Part shown: piece after piece, positions 50,595 to 60,950 of the stretch
Numbering within the stretch: the first letter of the stretch is position 1
Layout of the letters: each line of letters begins with the position of its first letter
NCBI RefSeq assembly: GCF_002005425.1
Contig: NZ_CP019704.1
Location: 744,001-808,000, forward strand
Length of the DNA: 64,000 bases
Reading direction: 5' to 3'
Source: Polaribacter sp. BM10
Lineage (GTDB): Bacteria; Bacteroidota; Bacteroidia; Flavobacteriales; Flavobacteriaceae
The notes under the pieces: model-generated
The model's database searches: none
Told to the model about the DNA's origin: nothing
Seen by the model: only the letters and a program-made list of their open reading frames with translations
Made by a program: the position numbers and the translations under genes

Positions 50595-51164
50595 GTGGAT
50601 CAAATAAAGGAATACATCAATCAAATTGCAGACATTTCTGATAAAGATTGGAACTTCTTTACCTCTAAATTACAGCGAAGAGTAATCCAGAAGAAAACCA
50701 CTTTTTTAAAAATCAACGAAATAGAAAATCATATTTCTTTTATAGAATCTGGTGTTGTTAGGTTATTTATTCCCAAAGAAAATCCAGAAAAAGAAATTAC
50801 ATTTGGTTTTAGTTTTAAAAATCAGTTTGTAAGTGCTTACGATTCTTTTTTAACACAAAGACCTTCTTTATATCAATTACAAACGCTTACAAAAACTACA
50901 ATCTTAAGCATTACGTATAAAGATTTACAAGAAGTTTATAAAACTACACAAATTGGTAATTTAATTGGTAGGTTAACAGCAGAAAGACTTTTTTTAATAA
51001 AATCTAAAAGAGAACAAAATTTACTAAACTTAACAGCAGAAGAACGTTATTTACAGCTTTTTAAAGAAAGACCAGAGTTGTTAAAAGTAATACCATTAAA
51101 ATATATTAGTTCTTACATTGGTGTAACAGCGCAAGCCCTAAGTAGAATAAGAAAAAGAGTATAA
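50595..51164 (+). CDS. Crp/Fnr-like regulator
   Basis: 189 residues from GTG (MDQIKEYINQIADISDKDW). The cNMP-binding-like domain (about 25-115) has FLKINEIENHISFIESGVVRLF. The C-terminal helix-turn-helix is PLKYISSYIGVTAQALSRIRKRV. Similar in layout to the cassette regulator at 26221 but clearly a different gene. A desaturase gene follows on the same strand with its own promoter, so control of fatty acid desaturation is possible (inference). Confidence 0.85.
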   Translation: MDQIKEYINQIADISDKDWNFFTSKLQRRVIQKKTTFLKINEIENHISFIESGVVRLFIPKENPEKEITFGFSFKNQFVSAYDSFLTQRPSLYQLQTLTKTTILSITYKDLQEVYKTTQIGNLIGRLTAERLFLIKSKREQNLLNLTAEERYLQLFKERPELLKVIPLKYISSYIGVTAQALSRIRKRV

Positions 51165-51185
51165 TTTTTTATTGATTTGGGTTCA

Positions 51186-51216
51186 TTGTTTTGCTTTTGA
51201 TATCAATCTATCTTTG
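51186..51216 (+). promoter_or_regulatory. Promoter of desaturase gene
   Basis: TTG (51186-51188), 20-base gap, TATCTTTG (51209-51216), a perfect Bacteroidota -33/-7 pair. It places the start of transcription about 8 bases before the ATG at 51230, which rules out the TTG at 51191 as start codon. Confidence 0.65.
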
Positions 51217-51229
51217 CAAAAAAACATTA

Positions 51230-51970
51230 ATGATTATAGTTTTATTTGTAGTAATTCTTTGGTACGGAGGCTTATTTTTTCAATCTTTCTTTTTACATCG
51301 ATACGCTGCACATCAGGTTTTTACAATGTCTAAAACCATGGAGCGAGTTACGTTTGTTTTAACTTGGTTTTTTCAAGGTTCTAGTTATTTAAGCGCTTAT
51401 GGTTATGGTATAATGCATCGAATGCATCATGCATATACAGACACAGAAAAAGATCCGCACTCACCGTCTTACGATTCTAATTTATTTGCAATGATGTGGA
51501 AAACTAAAACAATTTATCAGCAAATAAATCAACAAAAAATACCAGTAGATAGTAAGTTTACCAAGAACGTACCACAATGGAAAAGCTTTGATAGCTTTGC
51601 AAGTTCTCGTTTTTCTAGATTACTTTGGATTGCTTTTTACATCTTATTTTTTGCTTATTTTACAACTGCGTTATGGCAATGGTTTTTATTACCAATTGCA
51701 CTTTTAATGGCACCAATTCACGGAGTTATTATCAATTGGTTTGGTCATATTTATGGTTACGTAAATTATAAAATGACAAATACGAGTAAAAATCTATTTC
51801 CTTTTGATTTTCTAATGATGGGAGAAGGATATCATAACAATCATCATAAACATGCTAGTAGTGCAAATTTTGGTGTAAAGTGGCACGAAATTGATGTAAC
51901 ATATCAAATTATTAAAGTACTAGATTTTTTAGGATTAATAAAGTTAAAACCTATTTCAATCCAAAAATAA
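51230..51970 (+). CDS. Membrane fatty acid desaturase (acyl-CoA/acyl-lipid type)
   Basis: 246 residues. Di-iron His boxes are FFLHRYAAHQ (HxxxxH), IMHRMHHAYTD (HxxHH) and YHNNHHKHA (HxxHH), set among four membrane spans, as in delta-9 type desaturases. It should introduce a double bond in acyl chains to keep membranes fluid. Followed by a strong terminator. Confidence 0.9.
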   Translation: MIIVLFVVILWYGGLFFQSFFLHRYAAHQVFTMSKTMERVTFVLTWFFQGSSYLSAYGYGIMHRMHHAYTDTEKDPHSPSYDSNLFAMMWKTKTIYQQINQQKIPVDSKFTKNVPQWKSFDSFASSRFSRLLWIAFYILFFAYFTTALWQWFLLPIALLMAPIHGVIINWFGHIYGYVNYKMTNTSKNLFPFDFLMMGEGYHNNHHKHASSANFGVKWHEIDVTYQIIKVLDFLGLIKLKPISIQK

Positions 51971-51990
51971 TACTTCTTTACAAAATCAAT

Positions 51991-52024
51991 AAAAGTTGTA
52001 ATTCTTTAAAGAATTACAACTTTT
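51991..52024 (+). terminator. Intrinsic terminator of desaturase gene
   Basis: Perfect palindrome of 17-base arms starting AAAAGTTGTAATTCTTT, followed by T residues, 21 bases after the stop. Confidence 0.85.
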
Positions 52025-52153
52025 TAGTTTAAAAATGTTAAAATCTGTTAAACAATCCTTAATATTTAGTTGAAAAAGACACTTAAGAATGCATTATATA
52101 TAGAAAACTATATATTTAAACATAATTATTCAAATTAACCAAACTTAACTATT

Positions 52154-53779
52154 ATGTTTAATAAAAAACGAGCATCTCTCTTTTTGATAGGGATGACTAT
52201 TTGTTTTACTACGTTACAAATTTCGGCACAATCCGATTATCGTAATTACAGTAAACTTACTCAAAAAATCAAATCACTTCAAAAATCGAATGCTGCCAAT
52301 GCTAAATTAGAAGCATTAACCACTACAATTGGTGGGCATAAGATTTGGGCATTAACATTATCTAAAGGCAATGCAGAAAATAAACCAGCAATTGCAATTG
52401 TTAGTGGTGTAGATGGTTCTCATATTTTAGGACCAGAAATGGCTGTTAATATTGCAGATAATATTTTAAAAAATCATGCAAATGTTTTAGAAAAAACTAC
52501 TTTTTATATTTTTCCGAACATGAGTCCGAATGCTACAGAAAACTATTTTTCGTCTTTAAAACATTATAAAAATGGTAATGCTAAAAAGACAGATGATGAT
52601 AGAGATGGTGCTGTAAATGAAGATTCTTTTGATGATTTAAATAATGATGGTTTGATAACCATGATGCGTGTAAAAGATATTACAGGCGCTTATACAACAT
52701 TAAAAGAAGATGACAGAGTTCTTGTAAAAGCAGATATTAATAAAGGCGAAAAAGGAACTTATAAATTGTTAAGTGAAGGAATTGATAATGATAAAGATGG
52801 TGCTTTTAATGAAGATGGTAAAGGCGGAATTTTATTCAACAAAAATTTTAGCTATAATTATCAATATTTTACACCTGGTGCCGGAGAACATCCTGTTTCT
52901 GAAAAAGAAAATAGAGATTTACTTTCTTTTTTATACGATCGATGGAATATTTTTGCCATTGTAACATTAGGGCCAGAAAACAATTTATCTACACCTTTAA
53001 AGTATAGTGCTTCTGGTGCCAAAAAACGAGTTGTAACTAGTGTTTTAAAAGAAGACGCAGCTTTAAATAAGTTTTTATCAGATAAGTATAACAAAATTAT
53101 TAAAGCTAAAAATGCTCCTAGTTCTAAAGGCAAAGGAGGTGATTTTTTCCAATGGTCTTATTTTCATTTTGGTAAACTAGCATTGTCAACTCCGGGTTGG
53201 TGGGTGCCTCAAGTAAAAGATTCTGCTAAAAAAGCATCAAAAAATAAAGTAGTGAATTACTTAAGATGGGCAGAAAAAGAAAATATTAAAAATGCATTTG
53301 TAGATTGGACAACGGTTTCTCATCCAGATTTTCCTAATAAAAAAGTAGAAGTTGGTGGTATTGCTCCTTATAAAATGATAAATCCACCATATAAATTAGT
53401 GGCAGATATTAGTAAGAAGCATACAGATTTTATTATAGAATTGGCAAAAATTCAACCTAATATTACACTTCAAAATTTAACATCAGAAGCTGTAGGAAAC
53501 GGAATTACAAGAATTACTGTAGACGTGCACAATAGCGGTTTATTACCAACACATACAGAAATGGGTAAAAGATCTAGATGGTTAAGAAAAATTAAAGTCG
53601 CCATAGGTTTAAAAAAGAATCAAGAAATTATTAGCGGAAAAGAAATTACATTATTAAATAGTATAGATGGTGACAGTTCTGTACAATTTTCTTGGTTAAT
53701 AAAAGGGAATGGTAGTGTAACATTAGAAGCAGGAACATCGCATACAGGTGTAGATTCTGTAACAATAAAATTGAAATAA
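52154..53779 (+). CDS. M14-like protein without catalytic residues (pseudo-peptidase)
   Basis: 541 residues with signal peptide (to about ISAQ). Same layout as the next gene: zinc-carboxypeptidase fold with two calcium-type Asp/Asn loops (DDDRDGAVNEDSFDDLNNDGL and GIDNDKDGAFNED) and a C-terminal beta-sandwich. The zinc motif HxxE of the active paralogue (HSNE) is DGSH here. The later His (SFHNSGG) becomes TLGPENN, and the catalytic Glu (YTFTNE) region is ALSTPGWW. So it is probably inactive and serves binding or regulation. 16 bases to the next gene, one operon. Confidence 0.75.
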   Translation: MFNKKRASLFLIGMTICFTTLQISAQSDYRNYSKLTQKIKSLQKSNAANAKLEALTTTIGGHKIWALTLSKGNAENKPAIAIVSGVDGSHILGPEMAVNIADNILKNHANVLEKTTFYIFPNMSPNATENYFSSLKHYKNGNAKKTDDDRDGAVNEDSFDDLNNDGLITMMRVKDITGAYTTLKEDDRVLVKADINKGEKGTYKLLSEGIDNDKDGAFNEDGKGGILFNKNFSYNYQYFTPGAGEHPVSEKENRDLLSFLYDRWNIFAIVTLGPENNLSTPLKYSASGAKKRVVTSVLKEDAALNKFLSDKYNKIIKAKNAPSSKGKGGDFFQWSYFHFGKLALSTPGWWVPQVKDSAKKASKNKVVNYLRWAEKENIKNAFVDWTTVSHPDFPNKKVEVGGIAPYKMINPPYKLVADISKKHTDFIIELAKIQPNITLQNLTSEAVGNGITRITVDVHNSGLLPTHTEMGKRSRWLRKIKVAIGLKKNQEIISGKEITLLNSIDGDSSVQFSWLIKGNGSVTLEAGTSHTGVDSVTIKLK

Positions 53780-53795
53780 ATAAAAATTAGAAAAG

Positions 53796-55538
53796 ATGAA
53801 ATTCAATAGAAATATATTAAAATCATTGTTGCTATTATTTTTATTTCCTTTAGCAATTGGTGCACAAAATAGTTCAGAAGTTTTTAGAGCTGCGGGTTCA
53901 CCTCATAATCCAAAAGTTCAAATTTCTTTTAATAGATATTATACATCAGAAGGTTTAGCTGCATTAAGTAAAAAAATTGCTGATGCGCATCCTAATTTAG
54001 TAAAAAGGCAATCAATTGGTAAATCTGCTTTAGGTAAAGATATTTGGATGTTAGCAATTACAAATTACAAAGAAGGAAAAGCAGATAGAAAACCGGGTTT
54101 TTATTTAGACGGAAACATCCATTCAAATGAAATTCAAGGAGGAGAAATAAGTATTTACACAGCTTGGTATTTAACAGAAAATTTTAATGAGAACGAGTAC
54201 ATAACAAATATGTTAAACGATCGTATATTTTACATTGTACCAACTATAAATCCTGATGCAAGAAACGACTTTATGAAAGAAGCAAATACCGGAAGTAGCC
54301 CAAGATCTGGTATGATTCCTTTGGATGATGATAGAGACGGTAAGTTTGATGAGGATGGTTATGATGATATTGATGGTGATGGTTCTATTACTAGAATGAG
54401 AAGAAAAAGTGATGATGGTAATTATATTGTAGATCCTTTAGATCCTAGAAAAATGATTGCAATTGGGCCAGATGATGTAGTTACAACTCAGCGATATGAA
54501 TACCTTGGTAATGAAGGAATTGATAATGATGGTGATGGAAGAATAAATGAAGATACACATGGTTATTACGATCCAAATAGAGATTGGGGTTGGAAATGGC
54601 AACCAGATTATATTCAGCGTGGTGCTTACAAGCATCCTTTTTCGTTACCAGAAACAAGAGCCGTTGCAGATTTTGTTTTAGCGCATCCTAATATTGCTGG
54701 TGCACAAAGTTTTCATAACTCTGGCGGAATGATTTTAAGAGGTCCTGGTGCACAAGAAGATTTGGCAACATACAATAGAGAAGACATCAGAATTTATGAT
54801 GCTATTGGTAAAAAAGGAGAAAAAATGTTACCTGGTTATCGTTATTTAACTGTGTATAAAGACTTATACTCGGTATTTGGTGGCGAATTAGATTGGTTTT
54901 ATGGTAGTAGAGGGATTTACACATTTACAAATGAAATTTTTACTTCTTTTGCGTACTATAAAAAACAAGGAAGAGACAGAAATCAAACGTATGATTTTGA
55001 TAAAGAGCTGTTAATGGGAGATGCTTTTACACCATGGAAAGAGTTTGATCATCCAACATACGGAAAAATAGAAGTTGGTGGCTTTAAAAAGAATTTTGGA
55101 AGAGCAACACCTGGTTTTATGTTAGAAGAAGAAGCACATAGAAATATGGCATTTACATTTTATCACGCACAACATATGCCTAATTTATCAATTTCTAATA
55201 TATCTGAAAAGAAAATGAGTGGTGGTTTAAAAGAAATTACAGCTACAATTAAAAATGATAGATTAATGCCAACGCATGCTAGTCAAGATTTAAAATACAA
55301 TATTACAAGACCAGATTATATATCAATTTCTGGTGTAAAAGTAATTGCAGGTATGATTGTTTCTAACGAAGATTTTAACGTTAACAAAGAACAAAAGGTA
55401 AATCCGGCTAAATTAAGAGTAAGAAATATACCTGGTAACGGCGTTGTTAAAGTACGATGGATTGTAAAAGGAAATTCTAAATTTACAATTACGGTAGACA
55501 GTGCAAAAGGAGGTTTACTAAGTAAATCAAATAAGTAA
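53796..55538 (+). CDS. M14-family zinc carboxypeptidase, exported
   Basis: 580 residues, signal peptide to about AIGAQ. Zinc ligands His-x-x-Glu are in DGNIHSNEIQGGE and a third His is in AQSFHNSGGM. Substrate Arg/Asn is NPDARND and catalytic Glu is YTFTNEIF. Calcium-type repeats DDDRDGKFDEDGYDDIDGDGSI and GIDNDGDGRINED lie within the domain, and a C-terminal beta-sandwich domain follows (about 455-575). It trims C-terminal residues of extracellular peptides. It is a tandem partner of the inactive paralogue. Confidence 0.85.
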   Translation: MKFNRNILKSLLLLFLFPLAIGAQNSSEVFRAAGSPHNPKVQISFNRYYTSEGLAALSKKIADAHPNLVKRQSIGKSALGKDIWMLAITNYKEGKADRKPGFYLDGNIHSNEIQGGEISIYTAWYLTENFNENEYITNMLNDRIFYIVPTINPDARNDFMKEANTGSSPRSGMIPLDDDRDGKFDEDGYDDIDGDGSITRMRRKSDDGNYIVDPLDPRKMIAIGPDDVVTTQRYEYLGNEGIDNDGDGRINEDTHGYYDPNRDWGWKWQPDYIQRGAYKHPFSLPETRAVADFVLAHPNIAGAQSFHNSGGMILRGPGAQEDLATYNREDIRIYDAIGKKGEKMLPGYRYLTVYKDLYSVFGGELDWFYGSRGIYTFTNEIFTSFAYYKKQGRDRNQTYDFDKELLMGDAFTPWKEFDHPTYGKIEVGGFKKNFGRATPGFMLEEEAHRNMAFTFYHAQHMPNLSISNISEKKMSGGLKEITATIKNDRLMPTHASQDLKYNITRPDYISISGVKVIAGMIVSNEDFNVNKEQKVNPAKLRVRNIPGNGVVKVRWIVKGNSKFTITVDSAKGGLLSKSNK

Positions 55539-55557
55539 AGTTTATTTCTTTAAATTT

Positions 55558-55588
55558 AAAAAGCCCATCTTTTAAGATGGGCTTTTTT
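55558..55588. terminator. Bidirectional terminator
   Basis: AAAAAGCCCATCTT / AAGATGGGCTTTTTT lies between the convergent M14 (+) and SDR (-) genes, with T runs on both strands. Confidence 0.85.
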
Positions 55589-55612
55589 ATGTTTAATATC
55601 TAAAAAAATGTT

Positions 55613-57151
55613 TTACCAATCGATAGGAAAATAATCTTTTAAGAACTTACCACACCAATGCTTTCCTGTATTTATTCCGTCAATTAACGGATCCATAACT
55701 CTTGCAGCACCATCAACAATGTCTAGTGGTGGTTGAAAATCGTGAATTTCTGTTTTCTTTTTTGATAATTCTGCCGGATCTTCATCTGTAACCCAACCTG
55801 TATCTACAGCGTTCATATAAATACCAGATTTAGCAAATGTAGATGCAGAAGTGTGTGTTAACATGTTTAATGCGGCTTTAGCCATATTTGTATGAGGATG
55901 TCTATCTTCTTTTTTAAATCGATGGAACTTCCCTTCCATTGCCGTAACATTAATAATATGTTTTTTACCCGTATTTTCTTTCATCATTAAAGATGATAAA
56001 CGGTTACATAAAACAAAAGGAGCTACAGCATTTACCAACTGTACTTCTACCATTTCGGTTGTTTCAATCTCACCCAATCTTAAACGCCAACTATTGGTTT
56101 TTCTTAAATCTACTTGTTGTAAATCTGCATCTAATTTTCCTTCAGGAAAAACTTCTGCTGCTTGTAAAGAATTATCAAAACTATATGGTATTTGAGATAA
56201 TTCTGCAGAATTACGCAAACCAATTCCTGGTTCTGGACCATGCCATGTTACGGGTAAAACGTTATTTTTACTCGTTTTGTTTGTAGAAACACTTAAACTA
56301 GACAATTCCTCTAAACAAGCTTCATGATCTTTTAGCAGCGTTTGTGCTAATTTAGGTAATTGATCTACCGGCTTTTTTTCATTTTCCATTAAATGATAAT
56401 AAAAACCAGAAGGTCTTCTTACGGTTTGAGCCGCGTTGTTGATTAAAATATCTAAACGATCGTATTTTTGTTCTATATAGTTACAAAAGATTTCTACACT
56501 CGGTATATGTCTTAAATCTAGACCATGAATATGTAAACGATGGCTCCAATCTTTATAATCTTCTTCTTTAGAAAAACGAATTGCAGAATCTGCAGGAAAT
56601 CTAGTAGTTGCAACAACTGTTGCACCAGATCTTAATAACATTAAGGTTATATGATATCCAATTTTTAAACGAGAACCTGTAATTACAGCAACTTGGTCTT
56701 TTAAATCTGCAGTTTGAAAACGTTTAGCATAGTTTAAATCGCCACATTCGGTGCACATTGTGTCGTAAAAGTGATGCAATTTAGTATACACTGTTTTACA
56801 TACGTAACAGTTTCTTGGAGACTCTAATTCTGGTGTGTCTTTTTCTATTTGAGCTGCACTTAATAATTTAGGAGCAACAAATAATGTAGCTTCTCTAGCA
56901 GACCTTATTCCGGTAGATTTTCTAGCATGTTTATCACTTTCAATTTTTTTACGTTTAGCAGCTTTTTTTGCATCTTTTCGTCTTCGCTGAAACTCGTCTC
57001 TATTTGGTCTAGACAATTCACCAGCAACCTTAAAAAGAGCAATTCTTTGTGCTTCTGGTAATTCGAAAAGTTGATTTGTATCTTTTAATAAATTCTGAAT
57101 AGTTTCTATACAAACAGCAACTTCTTTATTCTCTTTGATTTCTTTGCCCAT
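55613..57151 (-). CDS. SDR-family protein with N-terminal zinc-ribbon region
   Basis: 512 residues. The N-terminal part (1-130) is basic and ends in a four-Cys knuckle NCYVCKTVY...MCTECGD (about 113-139). A Rossmann domain follows: [35 protein letters not shown] and [11 protein letters not shown]. At the place of the catalytic YxxxK the sequence is TNMAKAAL, with Thr for Tyr, so oxidoreductase activity is doubtful. Family members of this long type occur in many Bacteroidota. In an operon on the minus strand, 15 bases after the DEAD-box gene. Confidence 0.75.
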   Translation of the reverse strand: MGKEIKENKEVAVCIETIQNLLKDTNQLFELPEAQRIALFKVAGELSRPNRDEFQRRRKDAKKAAKRKKIESDKHARKSTGIRSAREATLFVAPKLLSAAQIEKDTPELESPRNCYVCKTVYTKLHHFYDTMCTECGDLNYAKRFQTADLKDQVAVITGSRLKIGYHITLMLLRSGATVVATTRFPADSAIRFSKEEDYKDWSHRLHIHGLDLRHIPSVEIFCNYIEQKYDRLDILINNAAQTVRRPSGFYYHLMENEKKPVDQLPKLAQTLLKDHEACLEELSSLSVSTNKTSKNNVLPVTWHGPEPGIGLRNSAELSQIPYSFDNSLQAAEVFPEGKLDADLQQVDLRKTNSWRLRLGEIETTEMVEVQLVNAVAPFVLCNRLSSLMMKENTGKKHIINVTAMEGKFHRFKKEDRHPHTNMAKAALNMLTHTSASTFAKSGIYMNAVDTGWVTDEDPAELSKKKTEIHDFQPPLDIVDGAARVMDPLIDGINTGKHWCGKFLKDYFPIDW

Positions 57152-57166
57152 AAAATACTAAAACTA

Positions 57167-58498
57167 TTATTTTCTTTTGTTTTTTGTGGTTTCTGATGCA
57201 CTGTTTTTTGTATTAGCTAAATAGTTTGCTAAAATTTTATCTACCAATTCATCTTTAGTTAAATGGTGAAATATGGTTTTAATTTGAGCTTTAAAATCTT
57301 CATCTATAGAACGGTTAGGTTTTGTTTTAAAAATTTTATTTGCCCAAACTAAAGCATTATTTTCTTCAATACTTTTAGCATCTGCTTTTTTAAAAGTATC
57401 GAACCTAATGTCTAATTCTCTTTCAAAATCTGTAATATCTTCTTCTTCTTCCTTTTGAATGATAGATAACGATAATCCGCTAGCTCCTGCCCTAGCCGTT
57501 CTTCCACTTCTGTGAACATAAGCATCATACGTATCTGGTAAATGGTAATTTACAACATACGCTAAATCTTTAACATCGATACCTCTGGCAGCCAAATCTG
57601 TAGCTACTAATGTATCAATATGTCCTTCTCTAAATTGATCCATTATTCGATCTCTAATTCCTTGAGTTAAACTACCGTGTAACGCACCAGAAGAAAATTT
57701 ATTTATCGCTAATTTTTTGGCTAATTTATTTACTGCAGCTTTAGTTTTACAAAAAATTATACCTCTTTTGCCCGATTTAGAATTTAAAAAATGAAGTAAA
57801 ACCTCTAATTTTTCTATCGGTTCTACAACTACATATTTATGATTAATTCCTTGATGCCCCATTGTAGCCATATTCGCTTCAATTTGAACAACATTTTTAG
57901 ACATGTAGTTATTTACCATTTGTCTAATAGAACCTGGCATTGTAGCTGTAAAAAGGAAAGTTCTTCTATTTTTAGGAATTTCTTTAATGATATTGTCTAA
58001 ACCCTCTTTTAAAGCGCTAACCATTTCATCTACTTCATCTAGAATAAAGTAAGAAATATTTTTTATGTTTATTGCTTCTCTTTTTACAAGGTCTGCAAGT
58101 CTACCAGGAGTTGCAACAACAATTTGAGTTGGTTTTTTTAAACGTTCTATCTGTGGTTTTATTGGTATTCCGCCACAAATAGTAGCAATAGAAATTGAAG
58201 AGCAAAATTTAGCATAAGCTTCTAAATTAGAGGCAATTTGTTGGCCTAACTCTCTTGTAGGTGCTAAAATTACAGCTTGTATATTGGAATTATCGGTATC
58301 TATTAATTGTAATAATGGCAAGCCAAAAGCAGCTGTTTTACCAGTACCAGTTTTAGCCAAAGCAACTATGTCTTCACTATTATTTAATGCAATAGGAATC
58401 ACTTTTTCTTGAATTTCTGTAGGCTTAGAAATTTCTAAATCTATTAAACCCTTTTGTAATTCATTATTAATTCCTAATTCGGAAAACTGTTTTAACAT
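57167..58498 (-). CDS. DEAD-box RNA helicase
   Basis: 443 residues with both RecA domains. Q motif PTEIQEKVIP, motif I AKTGTGKT, PTRELGQQ, TPGRL, motif II DEVD, motif III TAT, and HRSGRTARAG. The C-terminal tail is short and basic. It remodels RNA or ribosome precursors. It shares the minus-strand cluster with a second DEAD-box gene (113-base gap) and the SDR gene (15-base gap), so the latter is probably its operon partner. Confidence 0.9.
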   Translation of the reverse strand: MLKQFSELGINNELQKGLIDLEISKPTEIQEKVIPIALNNSEDIVALAKTGTGKTAAFGLPLLQLIDTDNSNIQAVILAPTRELGQQIASNLEAYAKFCSSISIATICGGIPIKPQIERLKKPTQIVVATPGRLADLVKREAINIKNISYFILDEVDEMVSALKEGLDNIIKEIPKNRRTFLFTATMPGSIRQMVNNYMSKNVVQIEANMATMGHQGINHKYVVVEPIEKLEVLLHFLNSKSGKRGIIFCKTKAAVNKLAKKLAINKFSSGALHGSLTQGIRDRIMDQFREGHIDTLVATDLAARGIDVKDLAYVVNYHLPDTYDAYVHRSGRTARAGASGLSLSIIQKEEEEDITDFERELDIRFDTFKKADAKSIEENNALVWANKIFKTKPNRSIDEDFKAQIKTIFHHLTKDELVDKILANYLANTKNSASETTKNKRK

Positions 58499-58611
58499 AA
58501 AAAAATATTTTATGCAAATGTACTACTGTTTTTAGTTTATATAATTGCCGTAGTTAGGTTTCTTTATTTTTAATTCTGATGGATAAAATGAAACTTAAAA
58601 TTAAAAAAAAA

Positions 58612-59922
58612 TTAAACTTCGTAAATTCTAACTTTTTTCTTCTTTAAACGAGAGTTGTTTAATTTATCTACTAAACCAGAAGTTAAACTTGCAGGAACAG
58701 CAACAAATGCACAATCTTGTTTTAATTCTATAACACCAAGTTGATCTTTAGTTAGTTTACCTTGTTTTATAAATAAACCAGCAATATCACCTTTAGAAAT
58801 TTTGTCTTTTCTTCCACCAGAAATAAATAGTGTTTCCCAAAAAACAGCTTTTCTTTCTGCTTGTTTAGATATGTTTGCTACTTCAATATTTTTAATAAAA
58901 TCGGGTACTCTTTCATCTTTCCATTTTAAAACATAAGCAGTTCCTTTAGCAGAAACTCTAGCTGTTCTACCATTTCTGTGTGTAAATTCTTCTACGGCAC
59001 TTGGTAATTCATAATGAATGATAAACTTCATTTCTGGCACATCAATTCCTCTTGCAGCCAAATCTGTGGCAATTAATAATTGATTGGTACCATTTCTAAA
59101 TTTTATTAAAGATCTTTCTCTATCTTTTTGCTCCATTCCGCCACTAAAGCAACCATGCTTAATATTTTTACTTTCTAAAAAATTACTCACAGTATTGATA
59201 CTGTCTTTTAGATTGCAAAAAATGATTCCTTGCTGATTGCCTAAATGATTCAATAAATGTAAAAGTGTGTTTTGCTTATTTTTAGCAGGCGATACAACTG
59301 TTTTTATTTGAAGTTTAGAAGTTGTGGCTTTAAGATAGTTTACCGTATTTGGTTTATCCATTCTTACAAAATCAGGAATTTCAACACCTTGTGTTGCAGA
59401 AGTTAAGATTCTTTTATTTAAAGCCGTTAATTGATTGATAACACCTCTCATTTCATATTCGAAACCTACTTCTAAAGATTTATCAAATTCATCTAAAACC
59501 AAAGTTTTAATAGATGATTTTGAAAAACGTTCATTTGCAAAATGATCTGATATTCTACCAGGAGTTCCTATTAAAATCGCTGGTAAATGCTTTAATTCTA
59601 TTTTATCTTTAGACATGGGTCTTCCGCCGTAAACTGCATTTACTTTATATCCAGATCCCATAGAACGAATAACTTGTTCTATTTGTATAGCCAATTCTCT
59701 AGACGGAACCAATACTAACGCCTGTATTTCTTCTATTTCTGGATTTAAAAAATCTAATAAAGGTAAAGCAAAAGCTAATGTTTTACCAGTTCCTGTAGGA
59801 GATAATAAAATTGTATTTGTATTTTTTTTGATTGTAGCAATAGCTTCCTCTTGCATCGGATTTAACTGACTAATATTCAGTTTTTGTAAAATTTCCTTTT
59901 GATCTTTAATATGATTTGCCAT
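58612..59922 (-). CDS. DEAD-box RNA helicase with DbpA-like C-terminal domain
   Basis: 436 residues. Motifs SPTGTGKT, PSRELAIQ, TPGRI, DEFD, TSAT and HRNGRTAR. The C-terminus (about 365-436, GRKDKISKGDIAGLF...DCAFVAVPASLTSGLVDKLN...RIYEV) is the DbpA RNA-binding fold, which targets 23S rRNA helix 92 in E. coli DbpA. Probable ribosome-assembly factor. Own transcription start is likely. Confidence 0.88.
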   Translation of the reverse strand: MANHIKDQKEILQKLNISQLNPMQEEAIATIKKNTNTILLSPTGTGKTLAFALPLLDFLNPEIEEIQALVLVPSRELAIQIEQVIRSMGSGYKVNAVYGGRPMSKDKIELKHLPAILIGTPGRISDHFANERFSKSSIKTLVLDEFDKSLEVGFEYEMRGVINQLTALNKRILTSATQGVEIPDFVRMDKPNTVNYLKATTSKLQIKTVVSPAKNKQNTLLHLLNHLGNQQGIIFCNLKDSINTVSNFLESKNIKHGCFSGGMEQKDRERSLIKFRNGTNQLLIATDLAARGIDVPEMKFIIHYELPSAVEEFTHRNGRTARVSAKGTAYVLKWKDERVPDFIKNIEVANISKQAERKAVFWETLFISGGRKDKISKGDIAGLFIKQGKLTKDQLGVIELKQDCAFVAVPASLTSGLVDKLNNSRLKKKKVRIYEV

Positions 59923-60020
59923 TACTGCAGTTTTGTAGAATTAAATAGGCCACAAAGATAGTTAGACTTCTTGCTTAAAGTGTATAATTCTGTAAATAAT
60001 CTTATTTACAAATTAGAAGT

Positions 60021-60881
60021 TTATTTTATAAAATAAGTATCTGCATATACTTTGGTAAAATGTGCACCAAAAAAAAGAATTAAACTAGAGTATGAAACCC
60101 AAAGCATAATTAAAATAATAGAACCTGCCGCACCGTAGGTTGAGCCAGGTTCCATTTCATTAAAATACCAAGCCATTAAAAATTTTCCAATTACAAAAAG
60201 GATAGCGGTTACTGCAGCACCAATTTTTACAGCTCTCCATTTTACAGTAATGCTTGGTAAGTATTTAAACATTGCTGCAAAAAGTGCATAAATAAAAATA
60301 ACAGACATTAAAAAATCTATAATGTAAATATGTTCGAATAAACTTTCTGGTAAGAATTTCTCGATTCTTTTATTAAAAGTGCTAATTAAAGCTGTTAACA
60401 CAAAGCTTATCAATAATAAAAAACCTATTATTAAAATGAACCCAAAGCTTTTTATTCTGCTAAAAATCATTTTTATAAAACCGTTTTCTTGTTTGTTTTC
60501 TGGGGTTTTCCAGATTTTATCGAATGCAGCTTGTAGTTGGTAAAAAACACCTGTTGCACCATAAAATAATGTTCCAAAACCAATAATTGTTGTAAAAATA
60601 GAAACACTTTCATCACCTCTATCTAACATCATCAATCTAATAGACTCGGCAGTTTGTACACCAACTGCTTTGGTTATTTCATCTAACAATTCTCCTTGTA
60701 CAATTTCTTTGCCCCAGACATTACCAACTAAATTTAAAATTATAACTAGTAATGCAGGTAAAGATAAAATAGCATAATAAGCAACAATAGCACTAAGCTC
60801 AAAAGGTTCACTATTAAGCCAATTTGTGCCTGTTTTTTTTAACAAACTAGGTAAATCTTTAATAAGTCTTTTTAAATGCAC
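60021..60881 (-). CDS. YihY/BrkB-family membrane protein
   Basis: 286 residues, six membrane spans. Family motifs are AIVAYYAILSLPALLVIIL near 31-49 and YGATGVFYQLQAAFDKIW, and the end region is YGAAGSIILIMLWVSYSSLILFFGAHFTKVYA. Function unsettled (UPF0761). Monocistronic on the minus strand. Confidence 0.9.
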   Translation of the reverse strand: MHLKRLIKDLPSLLKKTGTNWLNSEPFELSAIVAYYAILSLPALLVIILNLVGNVWGKEIVQGELLDEITKAVGVQTAESIRLMMLDRGDESVSIFTTIIGFGTLFYGATGVFYQLQAAFDKIWKTPENKQENGFIKMIFSRIKSFGFILIIGFLLLISFVLTALISTFNKRIEKFLPESLFEHIYIIDFLMSVIFIYALFAAMFKYLPSITVKWRAVKIGAAVTAILFVIGKFLMAWYFNEMEPGSTYGAAGSIILIMLWVSYSSLILFFGAHFTKVYADTYFIK

Positions 60882-60905
60882 GCTGTTATAATTTGGTGTA
60901 ATATA

Positions 60906-60942
60906 AAAACTTCCAATATCATTTTATAGATATTGGAAGTTT
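60906..60942 (-). terminator. Intrinsic terminator after peroxiredoxin-like gene
   Basis: On the minus strand AACTTCCAATATC pairs with GATATTGGAAGTT, followed by a short T run, 9 bases after the peroxiredoxin-like stop. Confidence 0.8.
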
Positions 60943-60950
60943 AAATGTAT

